Below are positions 7,260 to 14,507 of a stretch of 26,750 nucleotides of DNA, piece after piece. The DNA comes from an uncultured Clostridia bacterium (GTDB lineage Bacteria > Bacillota > Clostridia > Lachnospirales > Lachnospiraceae): positions 1 to 26,750 of the forward strand of contig CAMZAI010000009.1 in the NCBI GenBank assembly GCA_947304065.1, given 5' to 3'. Position numbers and translations under genes: made by a program. The notes under the pieces were generated by a model. That model was not told where the DNA came from and made no database searches. It saw only the letters and a program-made list of their open reading frames with translations. Within the stretch, counting starts at the first letter, position 1. The number at the start of each line of letters is the position of its first letter.

Positions 7260-8753
7260 TCATAAATCCAGCTTAGGTCTGGTCTTGTCGAACACGGATT
7301 CCACATCAAAGAAGGGCGTAAGCTTTTCGGGCGTCTTTACCATGCGTTCTCCGTCCGCATTGATACGTCCCTGTCTCAAATAACCGTCGCGTATCTGAAC
7401 CCAGTACTGCGCCGAATCCACGTTGCAGAAATACCAGAAACCGTACTTTTTCATGATCTCGTACTTTTCGCCGCTGTAACCTCTCCAGTTGCAGATATCG
7501 GCTCCGTACGGATAAATGTAGATGTCCGTATATCCGAGAAGGATCTCGACCTCGTCCTGCCATCTCTGGCAGTCATATTCGAGCTTGCTGACCGAGATAT
7601 CGGTCATGTTACTGTGCGTATAGCTGTGGCTCGCGAATTCCCATCCGTCGGCCTTCAGCGCCTCGACAACCTTAAGCACTTCTTCTCTCTGCGCCTCGAT
7701 CTTCGCCATCTTGTCCGCTTCGGACATACCGTCGTAGATCTTCATGCTGAGGCCTGTGTCGTATCCCAAAGCGCCCTCAAATCCGGTAACTCCGAGGATT
7801 CCCTTTCTTCCCTTATATGAGAAATCGGGATGCTCCCTGACAAAACGGTCAATGATCGGAACCATGTCATATTCTCCGTAGAGATAATTACCGTCTTTGT
7901 CAATGTATTCGCAGGTAGGAAGGCCGTCGTCTCCGACCACTATCCTCTCGGCGAAACCGTTTTTCTGCATGTAAACGTAATAGTTAACGTCATCCTGTGA
8001 GAGAACGAAAGGTATCTTTCCTTCGGGAAGCCAGATCTCTTTCTGGACCAGCCTCTCTACTCCGTCGTCTCCGACCACGCGCTCGGCCATGTCATGAACA
8101 CTGATCAACACATAGCCTTTCTCATACATCTGCTCGATCATCTTGTTGAATTCATCGATCGTGGTCATGTATCTGTTGTAGCCCACCGGCTGACTGCTGC
8201 CCTTGCCGAACGCACGGGAAGTGTCAACGATCAGCGAATGCACGAACAGGTGGCTGATCTGGGTATTGTCGGGCCATTTAACAAGCTTCGACTTCTGCTC
8301 CTCATAGGAAGCGATCGCGGCTGAAAGGCGTTCAACGCTCTCGTAACCCTCGACGGCCTTCACCGTCTCTATCGCTTTGTCATAGTCATACATCTTCGCC
8401 ATCAGGTCGGTCTGTTCAAGTATACCGTCGACCTCCGCCTCAAGCTTCTCACGTGCCAGACGCTCCTCTTCTTCGCGTGCCAGACGCTCAAGCTCTGCCT
8501 GCTCCTCGGGAGTAAGCGTGGGCGTGGGTGCTTCCGTAGGCGTAGCCTCAATGTCCTTCTTCACATTTGAAGACGTGGGAACCTTCGCGCCCTCGATATC
8601 CACCGTATCCGCCGCGACCTCAATATCGGCCGGACTGTAAGCCTTCGTCTTCTTGTCCTTCTTCAGCTCGTTAAAGCCTATGCAGACAAAAAGGATACCG
8701 ATGATAATCAGCTCCGCCGCAATGACTATGGTTCTGTTTCTGCTGTTCTTCAA
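7260..8753 (-). CDS. membrane-anchored polysaccharide deacetylase-like protein
   Basis: A 497-residue protein. Residues 8-27 form a single hydrophobic anchor after a basic start, so the rest should be outside the membrane. A Thr/Pro-rich linker (about 68-82) and a charged coiled coil of Glu/Arg/Leu (about 83-115) follow. The C-terminal half has carbohydrate esterase 4 (NodB) hallmarks: SQDDVNYY (D254, D255), SHSYTH (H376, H380) and IYPYGAD (415-418). The gap between the first and second motif is long, as in a divergent clostridial subgroup. A zinc-dependent deacetylase acting on peptidoglycan or a surface glycan is the best reading; the substrate is unknown. The start is TTG 8753 with GGGGGGAG 4 bases ahead. 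It sits between the HPr-like gene's terminator and dnaE. Confidence 0.82.
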   Translation of the reverse strand: MKNSRNRTIVIAAELIIIGILFVCIGFNELKKDKKTKAYSPADIEVAADTVDIEGAKVPTSSNVKKDIEATPTEAPTPTLTPEEQAELERLAREEEERLAREKLEAEVDGILEQTDLMAKMYDYDKAIETVKAVEGYESVERLSAAIASYEEQKSKLVKWPDNTQISHLFVHSLIVDTSRAFGKGSSQPVGYNRYMTTIDEFNKMIEQMYEKGYVLISVHDMAERVVGDDGVERLVQKEIWLPEGKIPFVLSQDDVNYYVYMQKNGFAERIVVGDDGLPTCEYIDKDGNYLYGEYDMVPIIDRFVREHPDFSYKGRKGILGVTGFEGALGYDTGLSMKIYDGMSEADKMAKIEAQREEVLKVVEALKADGWEFASHSYTHSNMTDISVSKLEYDCQRWQDEVEILLGYTDIYIYPYGADICNWRGYSGEKYEIMKKYGFWYFCNVDSAQYWVQIRDGYLRQGRINADGERMVKTPEKLTPFFDVESVFDKTRPKLDL

Positions 8754-8773
8754 AGTGCTCCCCCCATTTTCTT

Positions 8774-8796
8774 AAAAAGGAACGGTCGCCCGTTCC
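8774..8796 (-). terminator. terminator after the HPr-like gene
   Basis: A perfect 7-bp stem (8779-8785 with 8790-8796, loop TCGC on the plus strand) is followed on the minus strand by TTTTT (8774-8778). It closes the long cluster that begins near 14343. The deacetylase gene starts only about 20 bases later, and no promoter is obvious in that space. Confidence 0.8.
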
Positions 8797-8807
8797 AGTT
8801 TTTTACA

Positions 8808-9074
8808 TTACGCGAAAAAAGCCTCGATGCTCTTCATGGCTTCTTCCTCATCGCTGCCGTTGACGATCACGTCGATCAGATCGTTGGCCGCGGTGGCTCT
8901 GTTCATAATGCTTATAAAGGTCATCATGCCCATGATACTCTTGGCGTTGACCTTTTTGTCCTTGTACTCGAAGTACACAGTACTCTCAAATTTGCTTGCT
9001 TCCTGTACCAGCTTGGCGATCGGCCTTCTGTCAAGATCTGCCGTAATGTCGATAGCCATCTTCTTCTGAACCAT
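8808..9074 (-). CDS. crh: HPr-like protein, Crh type (Asp at position 15, Ser46 kept)
   Basis: An 88-residue protein with the HPr fold. Aligned without gaps to HPr, the active-site loop reads L14-D15-R16-R17-P18, so the phosphorylatable His15 is Asp, while the regulatory site K45-S46-I47-M48-G49 is intact. It cannot act as a phosphotransferase-system His carrier but can be a substrate of HPr kinase. This is the logic of Bacillus Crh, which has Gln15 and whose gene also follows whiA. hprK lies 3 kb upstream in the same cluster. ATG 9074 follows GGAGGAG; a second ATG at 9059 is less well placed. A role in carbon-catabolite control through CcpA is inferred from family and context. The symbol is given by analogy. 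Confidence 0.82.
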   Translation of the reverse strand: MVQKKMAIDITADLDRRPIAKLVQEASKFESTVYFEYKDKKVNAKSIMGMMTFISIMNRATAANDLIDVIVNGSDEEEAMKSIEAFFA

Positions 9075-9115
9075 TTCCTTTTTCTCCTCCGTTTTCCAAA
9101 AAAACTAAAACAACT

Positions 9116-10027
9116 TTATCCCGGCTTCCCCGAACGCAGCCTTTCGGCCATGTCCGACAGCTTCTGCAGCCTGTGATTCACTCCCGATCTGCCCACGCGC
9201 CGATCATGCTTCTCCCCAAGCTCGGCGAGGGAGGCGTCCGGAAATTCCAGCCGCAGCAGAGCCGTAGTTCTCAGCTCATCGCTCAATGAATCGAGCCCAA
9301 CAGTGTCATTGAGAAATTGTATATCCTCTATCTGCCTGGTCGCCGCGGCGATCGTTTTGCCGATATTGGCGGCCTCGCAGTTAACACGTCTGTTTATTGA
9401 ATTGCGCATCTCCTTGACGATCCTGACGTTTTCCAGCTCCATAAGGCTTACATGGGCTCCCATGATGTTCAGGACGTCAACGATATGCTCCCCGTCTTTT
9501 AAGTATACTACATTATACTTTTTTCTGTTAACAATTTTTGCATCGATCCCGAACGAAATGATCAGCTCGGCCGTCAAAGCCGCTTTATCCGCGTCGTCCG
9601 TGACAAATTCAAGATGATAATCCTTCTCGGGATCCGTGATCGATCCGCCCGCAATGAAGGCTCCCTTCAAAAACGCCCGCTTGCAGCAGGTCTGCTGGAC
9701 AACCACACGGTTCGGTACCAGTCCGTCCTGCATCTTCAGGAGTTTTAAGACTTCCTCCGTCTCATCCTGCGTGAGCGCCGTCACATACGTCGCTTTACGT
9801 CCTTTTTTCCCGGTAAGCGTCCCCTGTACCGGGTCCTTTCCGAGAAGCTTTTTGATAAGCATTGTAAAACAATCGTTAACCGCTTCGTTTTCGCTCGAGA
9901 GCTCTATCCTTCCGTCCCGCAAAACGGCTGACATCGCCGTGACCGCCGCGAGCTCCGCGATCCTGCAGTGGCGCGCGTTCGGAATGGACGAAACCAGTTC
10001 TTTTTTCACATTAAGCGAGAAAGACAT
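9116..10027 (-). CDS. whiA: DNA-binding protein WhiA
   Basis: A 303-residue protein, standard length for WhiA. The N-terminal part holds the two-lobed LAGLIDADG-like fold, including CKRAFLKGAFIAGGSITDP, without homing-endonuclease catalytic acids. The C-terminal part (about 225-300) is the WhiA helix-turn-helix, with SLSDELRTTALLRL and the end GVNHRLQKLSDMAERL. WhiA regulates sporulation septation in actinobacteria and cell division or chromosome segregation in Bacillus; the role here is inferred. ATG 10027 has AAAGGGGTGAGGG ahead of it and lies 23 bases after the murB stop. The rapZ and yvcK genes that usually lie next to whiA in Firmicutes are absent from this cluster. Confidence 0.95.
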   Translation of the reverse strand: MSFSLNVKKELVSSIPNARHCRIAELAAVTAMSAVLRDGRIELSSENEAVNDCFTMLIKKLLGKDPVQGTLTGKKGRKATYVTALTQDETEEVLKLLKMQDGLVPNRVVVQQTCCKRAFLKGAFIAGGSITDPEKDYHLEFVTDDADKAALTAELIISFGIDAKIVNRKKYNVVYLKDGEHIVDVLNIMGAHVSLMELENVRIVKEMRNSINRRVNCEAANIGKTIAAATRQIEDIQFLNDTVGLDSLSDELRTTALLRLEFPDASLAELGEKHDRRVGRSGVNHRLQKLSDMAERLRSGKPG

Positions 10028-10050
10028 GCCCTCACCCCTTTATATTTACA

Positions 10051-10983
10051 TCAGTCAAAGCCGATCATACGGACCTCGGGTTCCAGCCTGACTCCCGAAT
10101 TCCGGTACACCCTGTCCGAAACCTCCCGGATCAGTTTAATAATGTCCGATGATGTGGCGCGGCCTTTATTGATGACGAATCCGCAATGCTTTTCGGAAAC
10201 GCAGGCGTCGCCGACCGAATAGCCTTTGAGTCCCGCTTCCTCTATAAGTTTGCCCGCAAAATATCCTTCGGGGCGCTTAAAAGTGCTGCCCGCGCTCGGA
10301 TATTCGAGCGGCTGCTTTTCTCTTCTCTTTGCGTTCAGTTCTGAGATCTGCGCGAGTATCGCATCTGTATCTCCGCGTTTCAGCGCAAATACTGCCTCGA
10401 GAACGACAAGACCTTTCTCTCCGACGGCGCTGTGCCTGTACGACAGGTCAAGTCCGTCCCGGTCCATGTCGAAGATATTCCCCTCGGCGTCCATCACACG
10501 TGCGCTCACGATCACATCTTTGATCTCTCCGCCGTATGCTCCGGCGTTCATGAACACCGCTCCGCCGACCGATCCGGGAATGCCCGCCGCAAACTCAAAG
10601 CCTGCCAGCCCGCGTCTCGCCGCATCGTACGCAACCTTGGTCAGAGGCGCTCCGGCATGTGCCTTCACAAGTACCTCTCCGTCCCGTTCTTCGTAGGAAA
10701 TATCGGCCTTTCCTTCTTTTATCACGACCACGATCCCACGGAATCCGTCGTCAGAAACAAGAAGGTTAGTTCCGTTGCCAATGATATAATAAGGAATTTC
10801 ATTTGCTTTTGCAAGTAAAATAATATTCCTTAATTCTGCCTCGTCGGAGGGGACGGCAACAAAATCCGCGGGCCCTCCCGTCCTGAAGGAAGTGAAGTCC
10901 GAAAGCGGCGCGCCGGTCAGTATCCTGCCCTTCGGGGCCGCCTCTTTCAGCATTAAAAACAGATCTTTTTCCAAAGCGATCAT
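10051..10983 (-). CDS. murB: UDP-N-acetylenolpyruvoylglucosamine reductase MurB
   Basis: A cytoplasmic FAD enzyme of 310 residues that makes UDP-N-acetylmuramate using NADPH in peptidoglycan synthesis. The FAD-binding region has SFRTGGPAD (32-40), GNGTNLLVSDDG (69-80) and AGIPGSVGGAVFMNAGAYGG (133-152). Catalytic residues are visible: R183 in SYRHS, the proton donor S233 in YPSAGSTFKRP, and E303 near the end in LEPEVR. The YPSAGS form and the length fit the type II enzymes of Firmicutes. Its ATG overlaps the glucokinase stop as ATGA, so the two are translationally coupled; GGGAGA provides the ribosome site. Confidence 0.97.
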   Translation of the reverse strand: MIALEKDLFLMLKEAAPKGRILTGAPLSDFTSFRTGGPADFVAVPSDEAELRNIILLAKANEIPYYIIGNGTNLLVSDDGFRGIVVVIKEGKADISYEERDGEVLVKAHAGAPLTKVAYDAARRGLAGFEFAAGIPGSVGGAVFMNAGAYGGEIKDVIVSARVMDAEGNIFDMDRDGLDLSYRHSAVGEKGLVVLEAVFALKRGDTDAILAQISELNAKRREKQPLEYPSAGSTFKRPEGYFAGKLIEEAGLKGYSVGDACVSEKHCGFVINKGRATSSDIIKLIREVSDRVYRNSGVRLEPEVRMIGFD

Positions 10984-11918
10984 TCTCCCAATGCAAGATA
11001 TGCTGCTCCGTACATTCCGGCGTCGTTGCCGAGAGTCGCGAGCCTGAACTCGCGGCCGCGGAGTACATTGAGATTGTTCCCGTCGAAATATTTCTTAACC
11101 GTATCGGTAATGATGCTGCCCGCGCGCGCCACGCCGCCGCCGATGACATAAGCCTCGGGGTCAACGGTTGCGCCTACGCCCGAAAGCGCCTGCGCAAGAT
11201 ATCTGCACATGGTGTCCACCGCCTCCGACGCCATCTTGTCGCCTGCCTTGGCAGCGTCGAATACATCCTTCGCGGTAAAGCCTTCCTTATCTCTCAAAAC
11301 GCCGGGCTCAGAAGTCTCGGCGATCGCCTTCTTTACAAGTCTTACAACGCCGGTAGCCGAAGCGTACTGCTCGAGATGTCCCCTGCAGCCGCATCCGCAC
11401 AGATCGGTCTCGTCAGGATTAACTACAATGTGGCCGATCTCTCCGCCGCCGCCGTGGATACCGTGAACGACCTTCCCATCTATTACGATTCCTCCGCCCA
11501 CGCCGGTTCCGAGCGTGATGAATACGATGTTTCTGCAGCCCTGAGCGCCGCCCTTCCAGAGCTCGCCGAGCGCCGCAACGTTCGCGTCGTTCGCAGCGAT
11601 GCACTTAAGACCGGTAAGAGAGCTCATCTTCTCGTTAACATTGAAGATATCCCACTTGAGGTTTGCGCACTTCATGACCGTTCCGTCGGGAGTAATGGGG
11701 CCGGGAACTCCGAGTCCTACTCCGAGCACATCTGCCTTATCTATTCCTCTCTCCGAAAGCTTCGAAAGGATCGCGTCCGCGATATCGGTCGGAACGTTCA
11801 CCCCGTGATTCTCGGTCCTCGAAGGGATCTCCCACTTCTCGAGAATGCTTCCGTCCTCGGTAAAAAGTCCGAGCTTAACGGTTGTTCCGCCTATGTCCAC
11901 ACCAAAACAATACTTCAT
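10980..11918 (-). CDS. glk: ROK-family glucokinase
   Basis: A 312-residue sugar kinase that should convert glucose to glucose 6-phosphate with ATP. Visible motifs are the phosphate loop DIGGTTVKLG (8-17), catalytic D111 in AANDAN, the ATP-binding ITLGTGVGGG (134-143), E160 and H163 in GGEIGH, and the ROK zinc site CGCGC (174-178) followed by GHLEQYAS. There is no N-terminal helix-turn-helix, so this is an enzyme rather than an NagC/XylR-type repressor. It starts 9 bases after the hprK stop and overlaps murB by 4 bases. Glucose is the most likely substrate; another hexose cannot be excluded from sequence. Confidence 0.94.
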   Translation of the reverse strand: MKYCFGVDIGGTTVKLGLFTEDGSILEKWEIPSRTENHGVNVPTDIADAILSKLSERGIDKADVLGVGLGVPGPITPDGTVMKCANLKWDIFNVNEKMSSLTGLKCIAANDANVAALGELWKGGAQGCRNIVFITLGTGVGGGIVIDGKVVHGIHGGGGEIGHIVVNPDETDLCGCGCRGHLEQYASATGVVRLVKKAIAETSEPGVLRDKEGFTAKDVFDAAKAGDKMASEAVDTMCRYLAQALSGVGATVDPEAYVIGGGVARAGSIITDTVKKYFDGNNLNVLRGREFRLATLGNDAGMYGAAYLALGE

Positions 11919-11927
11919 ATCCTGCTG

Positions 11928-12866
11928 TCACTCCTGTGATTTATTTATATTTGCCATCGCCCTGTCATAGAGCGCCTTTGCCGCATTGTAGCCCATCTTC
12001 TTCTGTCTGCAGTTGACCGCCGCGGACTCGCAGATGATGGCAAGGTTACGTCCGGGACGGATCGGGATGTTGTGGCATACGATGTTGTTGCCCAGGTAAT
12101 TCACGTAATGCTCTTCAAGTCCCATTCTGTCGTACTCGCGGTCCCTGTCCCATTCCTCGAGATTGATAACGAGGTCGATCTGCTGTGTATTCTTAACGCT
12201 TTCAATACCGAACAGCGTCTTTACATCTATGATCCCGATACCGCGAAGCTCGATGAAGTGCCTCGTCATCTCGGGGCTCATTCCGATCAGCGTATCGTCG
12301 CTGACCTTTCTGATCTCAACCACGTCGTCGCTTACCAGACGGTGTCCTCTCTTGATCAGCTCAAGCGCAGCCTCGGACTTACCGATACCGCTCTCGCCCG
12401 TGATCAGCACGCCTTCGCCGTATACATCGACCAGAACTCCGTGGATCGTCATCGCCGGAGCAAGCTGTACGTTCATCCATCTGATGACCTCGGCCATGAA
12501 CGAAGATGTGGTCTTCGACGTGCGGAGCAGCGCTACCTGCGCTTCGGTGGCCGCCGCGATGATCTCGTCCTCAACCTCGATGTTGCGGCAGAATACCACG
12601 CAGGGAATGCCGGTCTTCAGAAAGTTCTTCATTCTCTCGACGCCGTCTTCCTGCGCCTTCAGATAGGAATGCTCAACGTTTCCGATGATCTGGATACGGT
12701 TGCGGTCAAAGTCTTTCATGAAGCCCGCAAGCTGAAGCGCGGGTCTGTTGATATCGGGCATGGTCAGCTCGATCTTGTTGATGTCCACATCCGGAGTAAG
12801 ATTCTCCAGGTTCATCTTCTCAATGAGATTCTGAAGCGGGACATTACTGATATCGCCGTTTAACAT
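11928..12866 (-). CDS. hprK: HPr kinase/phosphorylase HprK
   Basis: A 312-residue bifunctional enzyme that phosphorylates Ser46 of HPr or Crh at high glycolytic flux and removes the phosphate when inorganic phosphate is high. Residues 1-130 form the N-terminal domain. The C-terminal catalytic domain shows IHGVLVDVYG (H142), the Walker A loop GESGIGKS (157-164), SDD (179-181) and the family signature ELRGIGIIDV (206-215). The ATG directly abuts the lspA stop (TAAATG) and its ribosome site CAGGAGG lies in the last lspA codons, so translation is coupled. Its predicted target, the Ser46-containing Crh-like protein, is encoded at the end of the same cluster. Confidence 0.97.
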   Translation of the reverse strand: MLNGDISNVPLQNLIEKMNLENLTPDVDINKIELTMPDINRPALQLAGFMKDFDRNRIQIIGNVEHSYLKAQEDGVERMKNFLKTGIPCVVFCRNIEVEDEIIAAATEAQVALLRTSKTTSSFMAEVIRWMNVQLAPAMTIHGVLVDVYGEGVLITGESGIGKSEAALELIKRGHRLVSDDVVEIRKVSDDTLIGMSPEMTRHFIELRGIGIIDVKTLFGIESVKNTQQIDLVINLEEWDRDREYDRMGLEEHYVNYLGNNIVCHNIPIRPGRNLAIICESAAVNCRQKKMGYNAAKALYDRAMANINKSQE

Positions 12867-13328
12867 TTATCTGCCTCCTGTTATTTCACCGATGACGGCC
12901 ATCAGACCTCCGATCACGATAAGCACGTCCGCGATATTAAATACGATCTTGTCAAATACCGACACATTGATAAAGTCTGTTACCCTGCCCTTTACGAGAC
13001 GGTCGTAAACATTCCCCGCGGCTCCCGCGAACAGAAGCGAGAATCCCGGCCTTACGGCGCGGTATCCGTCACCTGCGATCACCGGAATGTAAAACACCAG
13101 CAGCACCGCGAATACCGCGGCCGAAACCGTGACGACAGCCTTGCGGTTCGATTCAAGCTTATTCATCGCGAAGCCTTTGTTCTCGCGCAGCATCAGCTTT
13201 ACTTTGCCGCCGAACAGTTCTTTATCCTTACCCGCAAGTTTCCTGCGGGCCAAATCTTTTGATACCTCATCCCCCGCAAATCCCAGCAGGGAGACAACTA
13301 ATGCAGCCAGTCCGCTCAATCTCAGCAC
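12867..13328 (-). CDS. lspA: lipoprotein signal peptidase (LspA), divergent
   Basis: An inner-membrane aspartic protease of 153 residues that removes signal peptides from prolipoproteins. Hydrophobic segments lie at about 5-18, 64-84, 94-105 and 128-147. The C-terminal signature is clear: GNVYDR, then GRVTDFIN with catalytic D118, then FNIADV with catalytic D134. The N-terminal part is divergent: DEVSKDL stands for the usual D-x-x-x-K motif and NKGFAMN for N-x-G-A-A-F. It overlaps the preceding gene by 7 bases if it starts at GTG 13328. A TTG at 13319, with GGAGAGG better spaced ahead of it, is an equally good start. Lipoprotein substrates are present, for example the gene at 22742. Confidence 0.85.
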   Translation of the reverse strand: MLRLSGLAALVVSLLGFAGDEVSKDLARRKLAGKDKELFGGKVKLMLRENKGFAMNKLESNRKAVVTVSAAVFAVLLVFYIPVIAGDGYRAVRPGFSLLFAGAAGNVYDRLVKGRVTDFINVSVFDKIVFNIADVLIVIGGLMAVIGEITGGR

Positions 13329-14290
13329 CTCTCCACTATGTCGGCGAACGGGGCGAGCTCCGTGAGCCTCTTGCCCGATGCCGCGCGTCTCATCGAAGGA
13401 TAATGCACGCAGCCCTTCTCATTCGCTCCGATGTTCGAAAGCCGCTGCTCGATAAGCGTCCTTTCGGGATCGTACACAAGTCCGAAGCGGCGGTTCTCGA
13501 GGAGCATTCCGTCTCCGAACGCCGCATAGAGCTTCAGTATATTGATATCACTTTCAAATACGGTAACCTTCGCAAATCTGTCAAGCTCGAGCAGCTCGGC
13601 GATATGATAGCCCATGCCGAGGCCGAACACGATGTAACTGTCGATGCCCTCGCTCCTGAAATCGTCGGCGAGAAGGAAGCTCTCGCGAAGGATATTGCCG
13701 TTCGTATGCAGATAGATCGGCGCTCCGGTAGCCGAAGGAACCCTCACCGTCATCAGGCCGCTCGACGAAAATTCGACGCTGTAGCCTTTCTCGAGCAGCT
13801 CCTCGGGAGAAAGCGGCGCTTCAAGCTCCGCGTTCCTGTTGACCCTGAGCCTCTCGCGCTCGTCATCGTCGACCGAGCCCTGTGTGAGAGAGTCGATACC
13901 GGCCGTGAGCTTCTGCTCCATCAGGCGGATCCTGCGGTTATAGGTGCTTGCGTCAAAGCCGTAGATATCCTCCGCGGTCATGATCAGCTCCTGCACATTG
14001 CACACAAATGCGGAAAGCTGCATCTCGTACAGATCGGCGAGCAGCACGTAGTCTCTGTTCTTCTTTGCGGCGATCACCGCCTCGAGCATCTCACCCACAA
14101 AATCCGAGGGAATGCTCTTGAAAAAGCTTCTGTCGGCCAGCACCGCGTCGCAGACTTTATTGATGCCTTCGGCACTGTCGGCGACCATTCCGAGCGCCTC
14201 GTCATAGCGTCCTCGCCTAAACAGAAGGATAGCCTTCTCGGTAAACCCGAGCAGTCTTATATTGTTTTCAAACAGTTCGCGTATATTCAA
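13322..14290 (-). CDS. Maf/DUF115-like protein, short form
   Basis: A 322-residue soluble protein. The stretch at about 192-250, with IYLHTNGNILRES, then YIVFGLGMGYH, then VTVFESD, matches the start of the Rossmann-like domain of motility-associated factor (Maf) glycosyltransferases and DUF115 proteins, which transfer pseudaminic or legionaminic acid to flagellin. Those proteins are usually longer, so this copy holds only the N-terminal region and the beginning of that domain. The start is set at TTG 14290: CGGAGGTG lies 6 bases ahead and a good promoter is at 14343-14371. A longer in-frame reading up to 14416 would begin upstream of that promoter. It is the first gene of the lspA-hprK cluster. 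Catalytic activity is uncertain. Confidence 0.7.
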   Translation of the reverse strand: MNIRELFENNIRLLGFTEKAILLFRRGRYDEALGMVADSAEGINKVCDAVLADRSFFKSIPSDFVGEMLEAVIAAKKNRDYVLLADLYEMQLSAFVCNVQELIMTAEDIYGFDASTYNRRIRLMEQKLTAGIDSLTQGSVDDDERERLRVNRNAELEAPLSPEELLEKGYSVEFSSSGLMTVRVPSATGAPIYLHTNGNILRESFLLADDFRSEGIDSYIVFGLGMGYHIAELLELDRFAKVTVFESDINILKLYAAFGDGMLLENRRFGLVYDPERTLIEQRLSNIGANEKGCVHYPSMRRAASGKRLTELAPFADIVERC

Positions 14291-14342
14291 AATACACACC
14301 TCCGTAAGGAAGTTATTCTGCCTATTGCCCCAATCATAAAAT

Positions 14343-14371
14343 ATCGTAGCATAAGGTCCGGATTTTGTAAA
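14343..14371 (-). promoter_or_regulatory. sigma-A type promoter of the Maf-like/lspA/hprK/glk/murB/whiA/crh cluster
   Basis: On the minus strand, TTTACA (14366-14371) and TACGAT (14343-14348) are separated by 17 bases, with TG one base before the -10 (extended -10). Initiation would fall near 14335, about 45 bases before the TTG at 14290. No other convincing promoter was seen before the terminator at 8774. Confidence 0.75.
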
Positions 14372-14387
14372 TCGGTGGAAAAGAAAG

Positions 14388-14426
14388 AGGAAGAGACATG
14401 AGTGTATGCGAAACATGTCTCTTCCT
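14388..14426 (-). terminator. 13-bp inverted repeat, probable terminator of the EAL gene
   Basis: Perfect 13-bp arms (14388-14400 and 14414-14426) flank a 13-base loop. On the minus strand the hairpin is followed by a T-rich CTCTTTCTTTT. It lies between the EAL gene and the promoter at 14343, so it should stop transcription from the EAL gene. The long loop is unusual for an intrinsic terminator. Confidence 0.6.
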
Positions 14427-14431
14427 GCATT

Positions 14432-14463
14432 ACGCAGTTTTTTTGATGCTGAAAAAACTGCGT
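14432..14463. repeat. 12-bp inverted repeat with A/T-tract stem
   Basis: Perfect 12-bp arms, ACGCAGTTTTTT (14432-14443) and AAAAAACTGCGT (14452-14463), enclose an 8-base loop. It sits 5 bases from the 14388-14426 hairpin. It could work with that hairpin as a double terminator, since a T tract forms part of the stem on either strand. Confidence 0.6.
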
Positions 14464-14507
14464 GAAATACATTTTAAAGCCGGATGACTTTTACGTCAAG
14501 CAAAAGT

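Noticed and set aside
13259..14401. Long open frame (380 codons) on the plus strand
   Set aside because: It is antisense to lspA and the Maf-like gene, has no ribosome site and its translation resembles no protein family; GC-rich codons on the other strand explain it.
14291..14416. N-terminal extension of the Maf-like gene
   Set aside because: It crosses a good promoter (14343-14371) and a hairpin arm, while TTG 14290 has a well-placed ribosome site.
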